The position numbers and the translations under genes were made by a program. Of a stretch of DNA of 42,826 bases, positions 15,880-23,239 are shown piece by piece (position 1 is the first letter of the stretch; every line of letters begins with the position of its first letter). Where the stretch lies: positions 1 to 42,826 of the forward strand of contig CALFRK010000127.1 in the NCBI GenBank assembly GCA_937919625.1, in the 5' to 3' direction. This stretch comes from an uncultured Ilumatobacter sp. GTDB taxonomy: Bacteria > Actinomycetota > Acidimicrobiia > Acidimicrobiales > Ilumatobacteraceae. Under the pieces are notes generated by a model. That model was not told the DNA's origin, did not search any database, and worked only from the letters and a program-made list of their open reading frames with translations.

Positions 15880-16151
15880 ATGCAGCCCGAGCTGTACTCG
15901 AGCGAGTACCACACGATCATCACCGAACTCGGTGTCGAGAGTTTCGGGCCGGGGCAATGACGCCGTCGGGTCGCCGCCCATCCTCGGCATTCGATATCGA
16001 CGATGGCGGCGCGCCGAAATCGTCTGCCTCGTGGGTCGACACGTTTCTGAACGCCCGGGCCGGCACGATCTGCGCCGGTTCGTCGCAGATCCAGCGCAAC
16101 ATCATCGGTGAGATGGTGCGCGGGTTACCGAAGGAGCCTCGGCCCAAGTGA
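15880..16151 (+). pseudogene. Remnant of an acyl-CoA dehydrogenase (C-terminal part, frameshifted)
   Basis: Two short consecutive frames together resemble the last 90 or so residues of an acyl-CoA dehydrogenase. The first (15880-15960) reads ELYSSEYHTIITELGVESFG, like the helix before the C-terminal flavin-contact region. The second, shifted, frame (15957-16151) reads SSASWVDTFLNARAGTICAG and then SSQIQRNIIGEMVRGLPKEPR, the strongly conserved C-terminal motif of the family. The N-terminal roughly 300 residues, including the substrate and most FAD contacts, are missing: the ROK gene stop lies 10 bases upstream. A single frameshift near 15957 separates the pieces. The fragment cannot be a working dehydrogenase. 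Its stop still overlaps the next start (GTGA), as in an intact operon. Confidence 0.7.
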
Positions 16152-16378
16152 TCCATGTTGCCCTCGCCGTCGCCCGTCACCCGTCATTGTGGGTCACGGC
16201 CGTGCGTCAGGCTCGCCGAACTTCGGCCCCTGGTTGGTGGCGTCGGCGTCCCTTCCTTCCGGTGCCGCCTGGTGACTATCTGCGATTTCGTATGCTGACC
16301 CAATACGGCGCAACCGATCGTGCGCCGGTGCCGCAAGATGTGGTGAACTATCTCATGTGGTGTCGGGAGTGGGGTTAA
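16148..16378 (+). CDS. Small conserved-looking protein of unknown function
   Basis: This 76-residue protein has no function I recognise. It is mostly soluble, rich in Arg, Trp and Pro: an N-terminal hydrophobic helix (HVALAVARHPSLWVTAVRQ), a WWRRRPFLPVPP centre and a C-terminal segment DYLRFRMLTQYG followed by VPQDVVNYLMWCREW. The pattern of Trp/Pro/Tyr positions suggests a real conserved family, and I believe similar small proteins occur in actinobacteria, though this is from memory. The GTG start overlaps the stop of the dehydrogenase remnant, and the HNH nuclease gene starts 17 bp downstream, so the last two are probably co-transcribed. Confidence 0.65.
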   Translation: MIHVALAVARHPSLWVTAVRQARRTSAPGWWRRRPFLPVPPGDYLRFRMLTQYGATDRAPVPQDVVNYLMWCREWG

Positions 16379-16395
16379 GAAACGGCTGCTCGGAA

Positions 16396-16893
16396 ATGCG
16401 GCGGTCTCTCGTGTTGAACGCAACCTACGAGCCGCTCAGCGTCGTATCGGCGAGACGGGCGATCTGCCTGGTGATCGCCGGCAAGGCCGACCTGGTCGAA
16501 GCCGACGACGCAGTCGTGCGGTCGGCCACACTCACATTGGCAAGCCCGGCCGTAATCAGGCTGAGGTACGTGGTGCGGGTGCCACGACGTCGCGTTGCGC
16601 CCGTTTCGCGCCGCGCCATCTTTGCTCGCGATAATCACCGCTGCCAGTACTGTGGAAATCACGCCGATTCGATCGACCATGTCGTTCCCCGTTCGCGCGG
16701 AGGCCGCGACGTGTGGGACAACCTGGCTGCGGCCTGCCGCTCATGCAATAGCGCAAAGCGTGACCGCACGCCCGATGAGGCGGGTATGCGGTTGATGCGG
16801 GCGTGTCATGCTCCCAGGACTACTGCCTGGATCGTCGTCGGCGGTACGTCGGTGCCAGATACCTGGAAGAGATATCTGCCGATCGCCAGCTGA
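16396..16893 (+). CDS. HNH endonuclease family protein
   Basis: This 165-residue protein belongs to a widespread actinobacterial type opening SLVLNATYEPLSVVSARRAI. The C-terminal half carries a zinc-ribbon HNH fold: CQYCG (Cys83, Cys86), SIDHVVPRSRGG with Asp94-His95, then WDNLAAACRSCNSAKR with Asn109, Cys114, Cys117 and Asn118. All HNH residues are present, so nuclease activity is likely. The ATG at 16396 was preferred over the upstream GTG at 16357 because conservation begins right after it and the longer form would overlap the small gene upstream. Such stand-alone genes are usually chromosomal housekeeping rather than homing elements; the biological target is not known. Confidence 0.9.
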   Translation: MRRSLVLNATYEPLSVVSARRAICLVIAGKADLVEADDAVVRSATLTLASPAVIRLRYVVRVPRRRVAPVSRRAIFARDNHRCQYCGNHADSIDHVVPRSRGGRDVWDNLAAACRSCNSAKRDRTPDEAGMRLMRACHAPRTTAWIVVGGTSVPDTWKRYLPIAS

Positions 16894-16924
16894 CAGCGCT
16901 GCTCGGACTCGGTAGCTTTGCGGC

Positions 16925-17587
16925 GTGGTCGAGGTCATTCATCAGCGGGGGAGTGTCGCCGAACTGCACGCTCTCGATCCGTTCGGTGCCGACGTGATCA
17001 CGGCCCCACAGGTGTGGTGGTGTGACCCGACCGATTCGGCGCTTGTGCTCGGCTCGCGTCAGTCGCCCGACCTAGTCGACCTTGTTGCAGCATCGGCGGC
17101 CGGGCTGAATGTGGCGCGTCGTCGCTCAGGTGGTGGCGCCGTGATCGTCAGGGCACATGCCGTCGTGTGGATCGATGTTGTCGTGCCGCACGGTTTTGCT
17201 CCAGATGACATCCGGGGAGCAATGGTGTGGCTTGGTGAACATTGGCTCGCCGCACTGCGGCCGTTGCTCGCCGACGATGGTCACGTGGCCGGACTCGAGG
17301 TGCACCGCGGGGGGATGCTCGACTCGGCGTGGTCCGACCTTGTCTGCTTCGCGGGGATCGGCCCTGGCGAAGTGTTGATAGGGGGTCGCAAGCTCGTCGG
17401 ATTGAGTCAACGCCGCACCCGACATGGCCTGCGGATGCAAGGAATGGTGTATCGCGAGCCCCAGACCGCCTGCATCGCCAACCTGCTGCTCGGTGATCTC
17501 CCTGACCTGCAAATCGTCGAGCCAGTCGTCTTGCCCGGGCTGCGACCAGAGCCCCTGGCGCGGGCCCTGGCAGCGCTGTTGATGTAA
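16925..17587 (+). CDS. Lipoate-protein ligase A-like protein (BPL/LPL domain)
   Basis: This 220-residue protein has the biotin/lipoate ligase fold. The key motif ARRRSGGGAVIVRAHAVVWID (residues 64-84) matches the lipoyl-AMP binding loop, and the Lys of IGGRKLVGLSQRR (Lys156) matches the invariant adenylate-contact lysine. It should activate lipoate or octanoate and move it to a carrier protein. It could instead be an octanoyltransferase or an amidotransferase relative, since it is shorter than full LplA and lacks the C-terminal accessory domain. The GTG at 16925 is the only start close to the conserved region. It is the last gene before the dcw cluster, and a 10-bp palindrome (17589-17598) follows the stop. 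Confidence 0.83.
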   Translation: MVEVIHQRGSVAELHALDPFGADVITAPQVWWCDPTDSALVLGSRQSPDLVDLVAASAAGLNVARRRSGGGAVIVRAHAVVWIDVVVPHGFAPDDIRGAMVWLGEHWLAALRPLLADDGHVAGLEVHRGGMLDSAWSDLVCFAGIGPGEVLIGGRKLVGLSQRRTRHGLRMQGMVYREPQTACIANLLLGDLPDLQIVEPVVLPGLRPEPLARALAALLM

Positions 17588-17658
17588 CGCTGATCAGCCT
17601 TCGATCCTCGGGCGGCGGTGTTCAGATGCTTACGAGTCGGAAACGTCAGTTGACTGCT

Positions 17659-17703
17659 CGGGAGTAATTGGGGGTAATTGGGTCGAAATGGTTGATATTG
17701 GTG
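17659..17703 (+). promoter_or_regulatory. MraZ operator: five 10-bp-phased boxes
   Basis: Five 5-bp boxes recur every 10 bp: CGGGA (17659), TGGGG (17669), TGGGT (17679), TGGTT (17689) and TGGTG (17699). The 5-bp spacers are AT-rich. MraZ in other bacteria binds TGGGN repeats with 5-bp spacers upstream of its own gene. Position (123 bp before mraZ), phasing and sequence all fit. The first and last two boxes are degenerate. Overlap with the predicted -35 suggests repression. Confidence 0.8.
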
Positions 17704-17721
17704 AGGAGCATGGACCATACT
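17692..17721 (+). promoter_or_regulatory. Predicted mraZ (dcw) promoter
   Basis: TTGATA (17692-17697) and CATACT (17716-17721) are separated by 18 bp and resemble -35 and -10 elements. The -35 lies within the last two MraZ boxes. The implied leader is about 100 nt before the GTG at 17826. An alternative -35, TTGACT, lies at 17650, with a poorer -10. No terminator with a T tract is seen between the lipoate-ligase-like gene and this site. Confidence 0.5.
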
Positions 17722-17825
17722 TACGGATCACGAGGCCGCACCCGCCGTTCTCGACATCACGTGTCGACACGACTCGTGATGGGAAGGCAGGAGAGCGGGC
17801 TTGATTCGGAAGGACTGGCACGAAC

Positions 17826-18260
17826 GTGTTCGTCGGTGAGTACGACCGCAGCGTCGACGGCAACGGCCGCTTGGCGTTGCCCGCTGACTTTCGTGACGAT
17901 CTCGCCGCCAAGTGCTATCTCCGCAATCACCCCGACGGCTTTGTATCGATCACCTCACTCGCACAGTTCGACAAGGAGGTCGCTCAACTCGAGGAGCGGG
18001 TGCGACTTGGCGAATCGCCTGCCTCGGCGTTGCGAGCGTTCGGTGTCAGCTCGTCCGTGGCGGCGATCGACAAGCAGGGTCGGATCACCCTCGACGAGGG
18101 ATCGCGCAAGCATGCGGGCATTCGCTCTGGAGCGCAGGCGATCATCGCCGGTGCACTGACCCGACTCGAGGTATGGCGCCCATCGCGCTATCACACGATT
18201 CGCGGCGAGGACGGAGTCGTGCAGCCCGGCCGCGTCTGGAATGACGGAGACGGGTCATGA
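17826..18260 (+). CDS. mraZ: Transcriptional regulator MraZ
   Basis: This 144-residue MraZ has two AbrB-like half domains, DGNGRLALPADFRDDL (about residues 12-27) and DKQGRITLDEGSRKHAGI (about 82-99). MraZ forms ring oligomers that bind repeated TGGGN boxes and repress its own operon, and such boxes lie upstream here. The GTG at 17826 starts the canonical FVGEYDRSVD opening, with a GGAAGGA-like ribosome site about 10 bases before it. Its stop overlaps the rsmH ATG (ATGA). The C-terminal extension after the second half domain (about 45 residues) is slightly longer than usual. Confidence 0.96.
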   Translation: MFVGEYDRSVDGNGRLALPADFRDDLAAKCYLRNHPDGFVSITSLAQFDKEVAQLEERVRLGESPASALRAFGVSSSVAAIDKQGRITLDEGSRKHAGIRSGAQAIIAGALTRLEVWRPSRYHTIRGEDGVVQPGRVWNDGDGS

Positions 18261-19213
18261 GCGACGCCAGCTTCTCCCACGAACCGGTCATGAAGCACGA
18301 GATCGTCGAGACCTTCCGATCGGTGCCAGCAGGTGTGATCGTCGACGCCACGCTCGGCGGTGGCGGCCATAGCGAGGCGATTCTCGATTCACGCGATGAT
18401 CTGAGCGTTCTCGGGCTCGATCGAGACGCGGACGCGCTGGCGGCGGCGACCACCAGGCTCGGCCGGTTTGGCGATCGAGTCATGACACAGCACTGCAGGT
18501 TTGACGATCTCGATCAAGCGATGGCGGCGCATTCGATCGAACAACTGAGCGGTGCGCTGTTCGACCTTGGCGTCTCGTCGCCGCAGCTCGACCGTCCCGA
18601 ACGTGGATTCTCGTACCGCAACGATGGCCCGCTGGACATGCGGATGGATGCCGCTTCGCCGTGGTCTGCCGACGACGTCGTCAACGGTTATCCCGAGCGC
18701 CAGTTGGCCAACATTATTCGAAGGTATGGTGACGAACGGTTCGCCTCACGGATTGCCAAAGCGATCATTGCCGCCAGACCGATCGAGTCGACGACTCGAC
18801 TCGCCGAGGTTGTCACCAGCGCCATCCCTGCACCGGCGCGCCGCACGGGGGGACACCCCGCAAAGCGCGCCTTCCAAGCGATTCGGATCGAGGTCAACGG
18901 TGAACTCGACGCACTGCCGAACGCTCTCGATTCGGCCATTGATGCACTCGTGCCCGGCGGCCGTTTGGCTGTGTTGTCCTACCACTCGGGCGAGGATCGG
19001 ATCGCCAAGGATCGGATTCGTCAAGCGCAAACTGGTGGTTGTGAATGCCCACCTGAACTCCCGTGTGTGTGCGGCGCGGTGCAAACCGTTCGGATCGTGC
19101 GCGGTGTCCCCAAGCGTCCGAGCCACGACGAGAGCAGTAGCAACCGGCGTGCGGCTTCGGCCCTCTTCCGGGTGGCCGAGAAGATCGAACCGACCAAAGC
19201 GAATACGCGCTGA
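18257..19213 (+). CDS. rsmH: 16S rRNA (cytosine1402-N4)-methyltransferase RsmH
   Basis: RsmH (MraW) methylates N4 of C1402 in the 16S rRNA P-site with SAM. The 318-residue product starts SFSHEPVMKHEIVE and carries the SAM loop VDATLGGGGHSEAIL, the FDLGVSSPQLDRPERGFSY catalytic segment, and the C-terminal AVLSYHSGEDRIAK, all family signatures. The ordering after mraZ is the universal dcw arrangement. The stop TGA shares its last base with the ftsL ATG, so translation of the two is coupled. A CPCG-like cysteine cluster (CECPPELPCVCG, about residues 258-269) lies near the C-terminus, as in many RsmH proteins. Confidence 0.97.
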   Translation: MSDASFSHEPVMKHEIVETFRSVPAGVIVDATLGGGGHSEAILDSRDDLSVLGLDRDADALAAATTRLGRFGDRVMTQHCRFDDLDQAMAAHSIEQLSGALFDLGVSSPQLDRPERGFSYRNDGPLDMRMDAASPWSADDVVNGYPERQLANIIRRYGDERFASRIAKAIIAARPIESTTRLAEVVTSAIPAPARRTGGHPAKRAFQAIRIEVNGELDALPNALDSAIDALVPGGRLAVLSYHSGEDRIAKDRIRQAQTGGCECPPELPCVCGAVQTVRIVRGVPKRPSHDESSSNRRAASALFRVAEKIEPTKANTR

Positions 19214-19686
19214 TGGCATTTCCACTCAGGCACGCGTCCCCGTCGAGGTCGCCAATCAGGAAGCGTCAACTGGCCGTCGTACCTGGCCGACGTCGGGCCG
19301 CCCGATTCGCGATCGGGCTGACCGTATTGATCTCTGTGGTGATGATGGGCGCCGTCTATCTGCACACCCGGATTGCCGAGCGTCAGCTCGAGATCGACCA
19401 GTTCGAACGCTCGGTGCGGCAGGCGCAAGAAGACTTCGATGTGCTGCGGTCCGAGCGCGCCGAGCTGCGGTCGTTACCACGCCTCTCTGCGGCCGCGCTC
19501 GAACTCGGCATGTATCCGGCCGCGGAGGGCGAGTTTCTTCCCGTCGATCCGATGGTTTTGGCGGTCACGATTGCCCGCACGGGCGAAATGCCCTTTCACA
19601 ATGAGATTATTCCGGGTTCGAATGCCCGGCTCGAACCACTCGATCAGTTCCGGTTGGTCAAAGCGGTCAGCGCCGAAGCCCCATGA
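19213..19686 (+). CDS. ftsL: FtsL-like cell division protein
   Basis: This is a 157-residue bitopic protein. A basic cytoplasmic tail (about 30 residues, RKRQ and GRRRAAR) precedes one transmembrane helix at about residues 32-50. A periplasmic coiled coil (about 53-90, RQLEIDQFERSVRQAQEDFDVLR) follows, as in FtsL and septum-formation initiators. The C-terminal domain (about 60 residues, FLPVDPMVLAVTIARTG) is longer than the FtsL minimum and typical of actinobacterial versions. FtsL links FtsQ and DivIC to the FtsW-FtsI synthase. Sequence identity in FtsL is low, so the name rests on topology and on its place between rsmH and ftsI, with overlaps at both ends. Confidence 0.85.
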   Translation: MAFPLRHASPSRSPIRKRQLAVVPGRRRAARFAIGLTVLISVVMMGAVYLHTRIAERQLEIDQFERSVRQAQEDFDVLRSERAELRSLPRLSAAALELGMYPAAEGEFLPVDPMVLAVTIARTGEMPFHNEIIPGSNARLEPLDQFRLVKAVSAEAP

Positions 19687-21785
19687 GCCGCCGCACCCCA
19701 CCATCGCGCCCAGCTCGCCGATCAGCACCGCAGGTGAAACGGGCGCAAGCGACGCGTTCGGGCACCAATCGTTCCAGCGCGAATCGCCCTTCGGTTCGCT
19801 CGACAGCCAGGCGCCCAGCGCCGTTAGGCGTCAAGACCACGGCACAGCGCGCATCGAACTCGAAAGCAACCTCACGGCGTCAAGCGCCGCAGCGTCAGCG
19901 ACGTGAGCTGACCTTCCGTGATACCTCACAGACGTCGTCACGTAGGCATCGCTCCGAGCGACAGCCAACGGCGCGACGCCGAGTGCTGGCGAAATCGCAC
20001 ATCATTCCGCCGCGCCGCGACATGCTTGGGCTGGGCACTTCGTCCGTCCGTCTCAAGATGGTGCTCGTGCTGCTGCTGGTCGTGTTCGGAACGGTGCTGT
20101 TCAAGGTCGCCAAGATTCAGTCGGCTGGGGGAGAGGCGTTGCGCAGCGCCGGTGCCGCGCAGTGGAGCCGGACAACCCCACTTGCCGCCGACCGCGGCAC
20201 GATCTTCGACCGCAATGGTGAGGAGTTGGCGTTGTCGGTGCCGGCCTACTCGATCAGCGTCAACCCCAAGCTCGTCACCGACTCGGCGGGGACAGCGCGG
20301 CTCATGCAATCGTTCCTCGGCCTGACCGATGGAGAGACCCGTGACCTCTACGACGATCTGTTGGCGAAAGATCGAGGATTTGTTTACGTGCGGCGTCAGG
20401 TCCCGCTTGAAGTCGGCGAACAGATCGCGCACCTGCACCTGGTGGGGGTCAATGTCGACGAAGAGGACCACAGGATTCTGCCAGGTGGAACGGTCGGGCT
20501 CAGCGTCATCGGACGAACCGACATCGACGGCATCGGTATCGCCGGCCTCGAGAAACAGTACGACGAGCCGCTCACCGGTACGCCCGGCGAGATGAGCAAG
20601 GAAGTCGCGCCGAAGAACCGTTCTATCCCAGGTACCGAGCGCACGACGGTCGTACCAGCGCCTGGAGACGATGTCGTGTTGACGATCGATCGGTCAATCC
20701 AGTTTGCGGCCGAGAATGCGTTGGTCGCTCGCGTCACCGAACTCGGCGCCAAGTCGGGCACGATCATCGTGATGGACACCAGGTCGGGTGACGTCTACGC
20801 GATGGCGTCGGTGGTCAGCGACGAAAAGGACGGCGTCGTCGAGGTCACCTCGGCAAATCTCGCCGCTGTCAATGCCTACGAGCCGGGCTCGGTCGCAAAG
20901 GTGATCACGATCGCGGCAGGCCTCAACCAGGGATCTGTCACCGCCAACTCCACGTTCGTCGTGCCGTGGCGTCGGCAGTACGCCGACGACCTGCTCAAGG
21001 ATTCGCACGAGCACCCGGACGACGAGATGTCGGTCGAGAGGATCCTGATCGAGTCGTCGAACATCGGCACGATCGACGTCCAGCAGTCGCTCGACGAAAA
21101 CTGGGACAATGCCCGTCAAATTCATTGGGAGTACATGCACAATTTCGGACTCGGCGAAAAGACGGCACTGGACTTCCCAGGTGAATCGACCGGCATTCTC
21201 AAGCATTGGAGCGATCTGTGGGGGTCGGAGCGCGTGACCGTGGCGTATGGCCAGGGCCTGGCCAGCACATCGATCCAGCTTGCAGCCGCCGTCAATACGA
21301 TCGCCAACGACGGCACCTATGTGGCGCCCCGGCTCGTGCTCGGGACCGTCGGGCCCGACGGCGAGATCATCCCCGCCGCAGCTGCCGAAACACGCGAGGT
21401 ATTGAGGCCCGATGTTGCCGAGGAAGTTCAGAGGCTGATGCGTGCCGTCGTGTGCGACCCGCACGGAACGGGTAAGCGAGCCCAATATGGCATCAAGAAC
21501 TTCAGCGTCGCCGGCAAGACCGGCACCGGTCTGAAGGCACAGCCCAATGGCACCTATTTTAACGAGGACGGCGATCCCGTCTACTACGCCAGTTTCGTCG
21601 GATTCTTTCCCGCTGAAGATCCCCAGATCACCGTGTTGGTGTCGATCGACGAACCACCGGCCGGCGACATCAACCGCTTCGGTGGCACAGCGGCAGCACC
21701 CGTGTTCGCCGATCTGGCACCGACGATCGTGCAAGAACTCGGTGTTCAACCCCCGCCCGACTCGGCGTCATGTCCGGCCGTGTGA
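19683..21785 (+). CDS. ftsI: Peptidoglycan transpeptidase FtsI (PBP3) with long basic N-terminal tail
   Basis: This 700-residue class B penicillin-binding protein crosslinks septal peptidoglycan. Catalytic motifs are S403-V-A-K, S458-S-N and K612-T-G. A dimerisation domain starts with DRGTIFDRNGEELA after the membrane helix (about residues 125-143). No PASTA domains are seen. The cytoplasmic tail is unusual: about 120 residues, low complexity, with 28 Arg and 4 Lys in the first 120 and almost no acidic residues before residue 75. FtsI tails are usually shorter. The ATG at 19683 overlaps the ftsL stop (ATGA), and no better start exists before the membrane helix, so the tail is likely translated. 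Confidence 0.95.
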   Translation: MSRRTPPSRPARRSAPQVKRAQATRSGTNRSSANRPSVRSTARRPAPLGVKTTAQRASNSKATSRRQAPQRQRRELTFRDTSQTSSRRHRSERQPTARRRVLAKSHIIPPRRDMLGLGTSSVRLKMVLVLLLVVFGTVLFKVAKIQSAGGEALRSAGAAQWSRTTPLAADRGTIFDRNGEELALSVPAYSISVNPKLVTDSAGTARLMQSFLGLTDGETRDLYDDLLAKDRGFVYVRRQVPLEVGEQIAHLHLVGVNVDEEDHRILPGGTVGLSVIGRTDIDGIGIAGLEKQYDEPLTGTPGEMSKEVAPKNRSIPGTERTTVVPAPGDDVVLTIDRSIQFAAENALVARVTELGAKSGTIIVMDTRSGDVYAMASVVSDEKDGVVEVTSANLAAVNAYEPGSVAKVITIAAGLNQGSVTANSTFVVPWRRQYADDLLKDSHEHPDDEMSVERILIESSNIGTIDVQQSLDENWDNARQIHWEYMHNFGLGEKTALDFPGESTGILKHWSDLWGSERVTVAYGQGLASTSIQLAAAVNTIANDGTYVAPRLVLGTVGPDGEIIPAAAAETREVLRPDVAEEVQRLMRAVVCDPHGTGKRAQYGIKNFSVAGKTGTGLKAQPNGTYFNEDGDPVYYASFVGFFPAEDPQITVLVSIDEPPAGDINRFGGTAAAPVFADLAPTIVQELGVQPPPDSASCPAV

Positions 21786-23239
21786 TCAACATGGCAGCCA
21801 CGGTTCAGGAACTGGCAGATGCGGTGCCGCCAGAACTGCTGATCGAGGTGATCGGTTCAGCCGGCGCAACACTGCTCGACCTCACTCATGACTCACGCCA
21901 GGTCCGGCTCGGATCGGCATTTGCGTGTGTACCTGGGGCACGGTTCGACGGACACGACTATGCGGCGAACGCCGTCGAACAGGGCGCCGAGCTGCTGCTC
22001 GTCGAGCGGCGACTGGCGCTCAACGTTCCGCAGATTGTCATCTCGGACGTTCGACGGGCGATGGGCCCCGTCGCGGCTGCCATACACGGGCATCCCGCCG
22101 GCAAGCTACGGATGGTCGGGATCACCGGCACCAATGGCAAGACCACTACCACCCACCTACTCGGCTCGATCCTGCAGGCTGCCGGGTATGAACAGCGGCA
22201 GATCGGCACGCTGTCCGGAGCGCGTACCACGCCTGAGGCCCCCGATCTGCAGCGCCGCTTGGCTGAGTTCGTTGACGAAGGCGTCGACGCGGTGGTGATG
22301 GAGGTCTCCTCTCACGCCCTTGCTCTGCATCGGGTGGCGGGCACGCGGTTTGAAGCCAGCGTGTTCACCAACCTCGGTCGCGATCACCTCGATCTGCACG
22401 AGTCGATGGAGTCGTACTTTCGTGCCAAGGCCTCGCTGTTCAGTCCGCAGCTGACTGAAATAGGGGTCGTCAATCTCGATGATCCTTTCGGTCGGCTCGT
22501 CGCCGATGTCGCAGCCGTCGAGATGATCGGCTTCACGCAGGATGATGCACTCGACGTGGAGGTCGGGGTCGATCATCATTCGTTCACCTGGCGTGGACAC
22601 AGCGTCTTTGTTCCGCTCGGTGGCCGCTTCAACGTGATGAACTCGTTGGCGGCGTTGACGGTTTCGTGTGTACTCGGGATCGACGTCGAGGCGGCGATCA
22701 GAGGTTTGGCGGAATGTCCACCTGTCCCCGGCCGGTTCGAACTCGTCAGCGACCCCGAACGGCACACGTTCGCCGTGGTGGTCGACTATGCCCACACGCC
22801 CGATGGCTTGAAGGAACTGCTCGCCTCGGCTCGAACCCTCGCCGGTCGAGCCGCCGTCATCGCCGTGTTCGGGTGCGGCGGCGCTCGCGATGTAGACAAG
22901 CGACCCTTGATGGGTGCCGTCGCCGCGGAGTACGCCGACATGGTCGTGATCACCAGCGACAATCCGCGCCACGAAGACCCGGCTGCGATCATCAAGGCCA
23001 CCGCAGCGGGGATCGCTGCCCGCTACAGCGACGCCGTGATGCTCGAGATCGATCGTCGCGCTGCGATCGCCATGGCGTTGGGCGCGGCGCGCCCCGGAGA
23101 CGTCGTCGTGATCGCCGGCAAAGGCCACGAAAAGACCCAGACGATCGGCGAAGAAGTACGCGCCTTCGACGATCGTGTGGTCGCCCGCCAGCTACTCGAC
23201 GAACTGACCGCTCGCACTCCGATCGGGGATCAAACATGA
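21770..23239 (+). CDS. murE: UDP-MurNAc-tripeptide synthetase MurE (meso-DAP type)
   Basis: MurE adds the third residue to UDP-MurNAc-L-Ala-D-Glu in the cytoplasm. The 489-residue product shows DLTHDSRQVRLGSAFACVPG, the P-loop GITGTNGKTTTTHL, VVMEVSSHALALHRV and DNPRHEDP. The DNPR motif is the signature of enzymes that select meso-diaminopimelate, so a DAP-type wall is predicted. The ATG at 21770 overlaps the ftsI end by 16 bases; an in-frame ATG at 21791, just past the ftsI stop, is an equally credible start. The stop overlaps mraY (ATGA), leaving no room for murF, which normally sits here. Confidence 0.96.
   Translation: MSGRVINMAATVQELADAVPPELLIEVIGSAGATLLDLTHDSRQVRLGSAFACVPGARFDGHDYAANAVEQGAELLLVERRLALNVPQIVISDVRRAMGPVAAAIHGHPAGKLRMVGITGTNGKTTTTHLLGSILQAAGYEQRQIGTLSGARTTPEAPDLQRRLAEFVDEGVDAVVMEVSSHALALHRVAGTRFEASVFTNLGRDHLDLHESMESYFRAKASLFSPQLTEIGVVNLDDPFGRLVADVAAVEMIGFTQDDALDVEVGVDHHSFTWRGHSVFVPLGGRFNVMNSLAALTVSCVLGIDVEAAIRGLAECPPVPGRFELVSDPERHTFAVVVDYAHTPDGLKELLASARTLAGRAAVIAVFGCGGARDVDKRPLMGAVAAEYADMVVITSDNPRHEDPAAIIKATAAGIAARYSDAVMLEIDRRAAIAMALGAARPGDVVVIAGKGHEKTQTIGEEVRAFDDRVVARQLLDELTARTPIGDQT

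Noticed and set aside
16357-16395. GTG at 16357 as the HNH start
   Set aside because: It would overlap the small gene by 22 bases and adds 13 non-conserved residues before the usual MRRSLVLNATYEPL opening.
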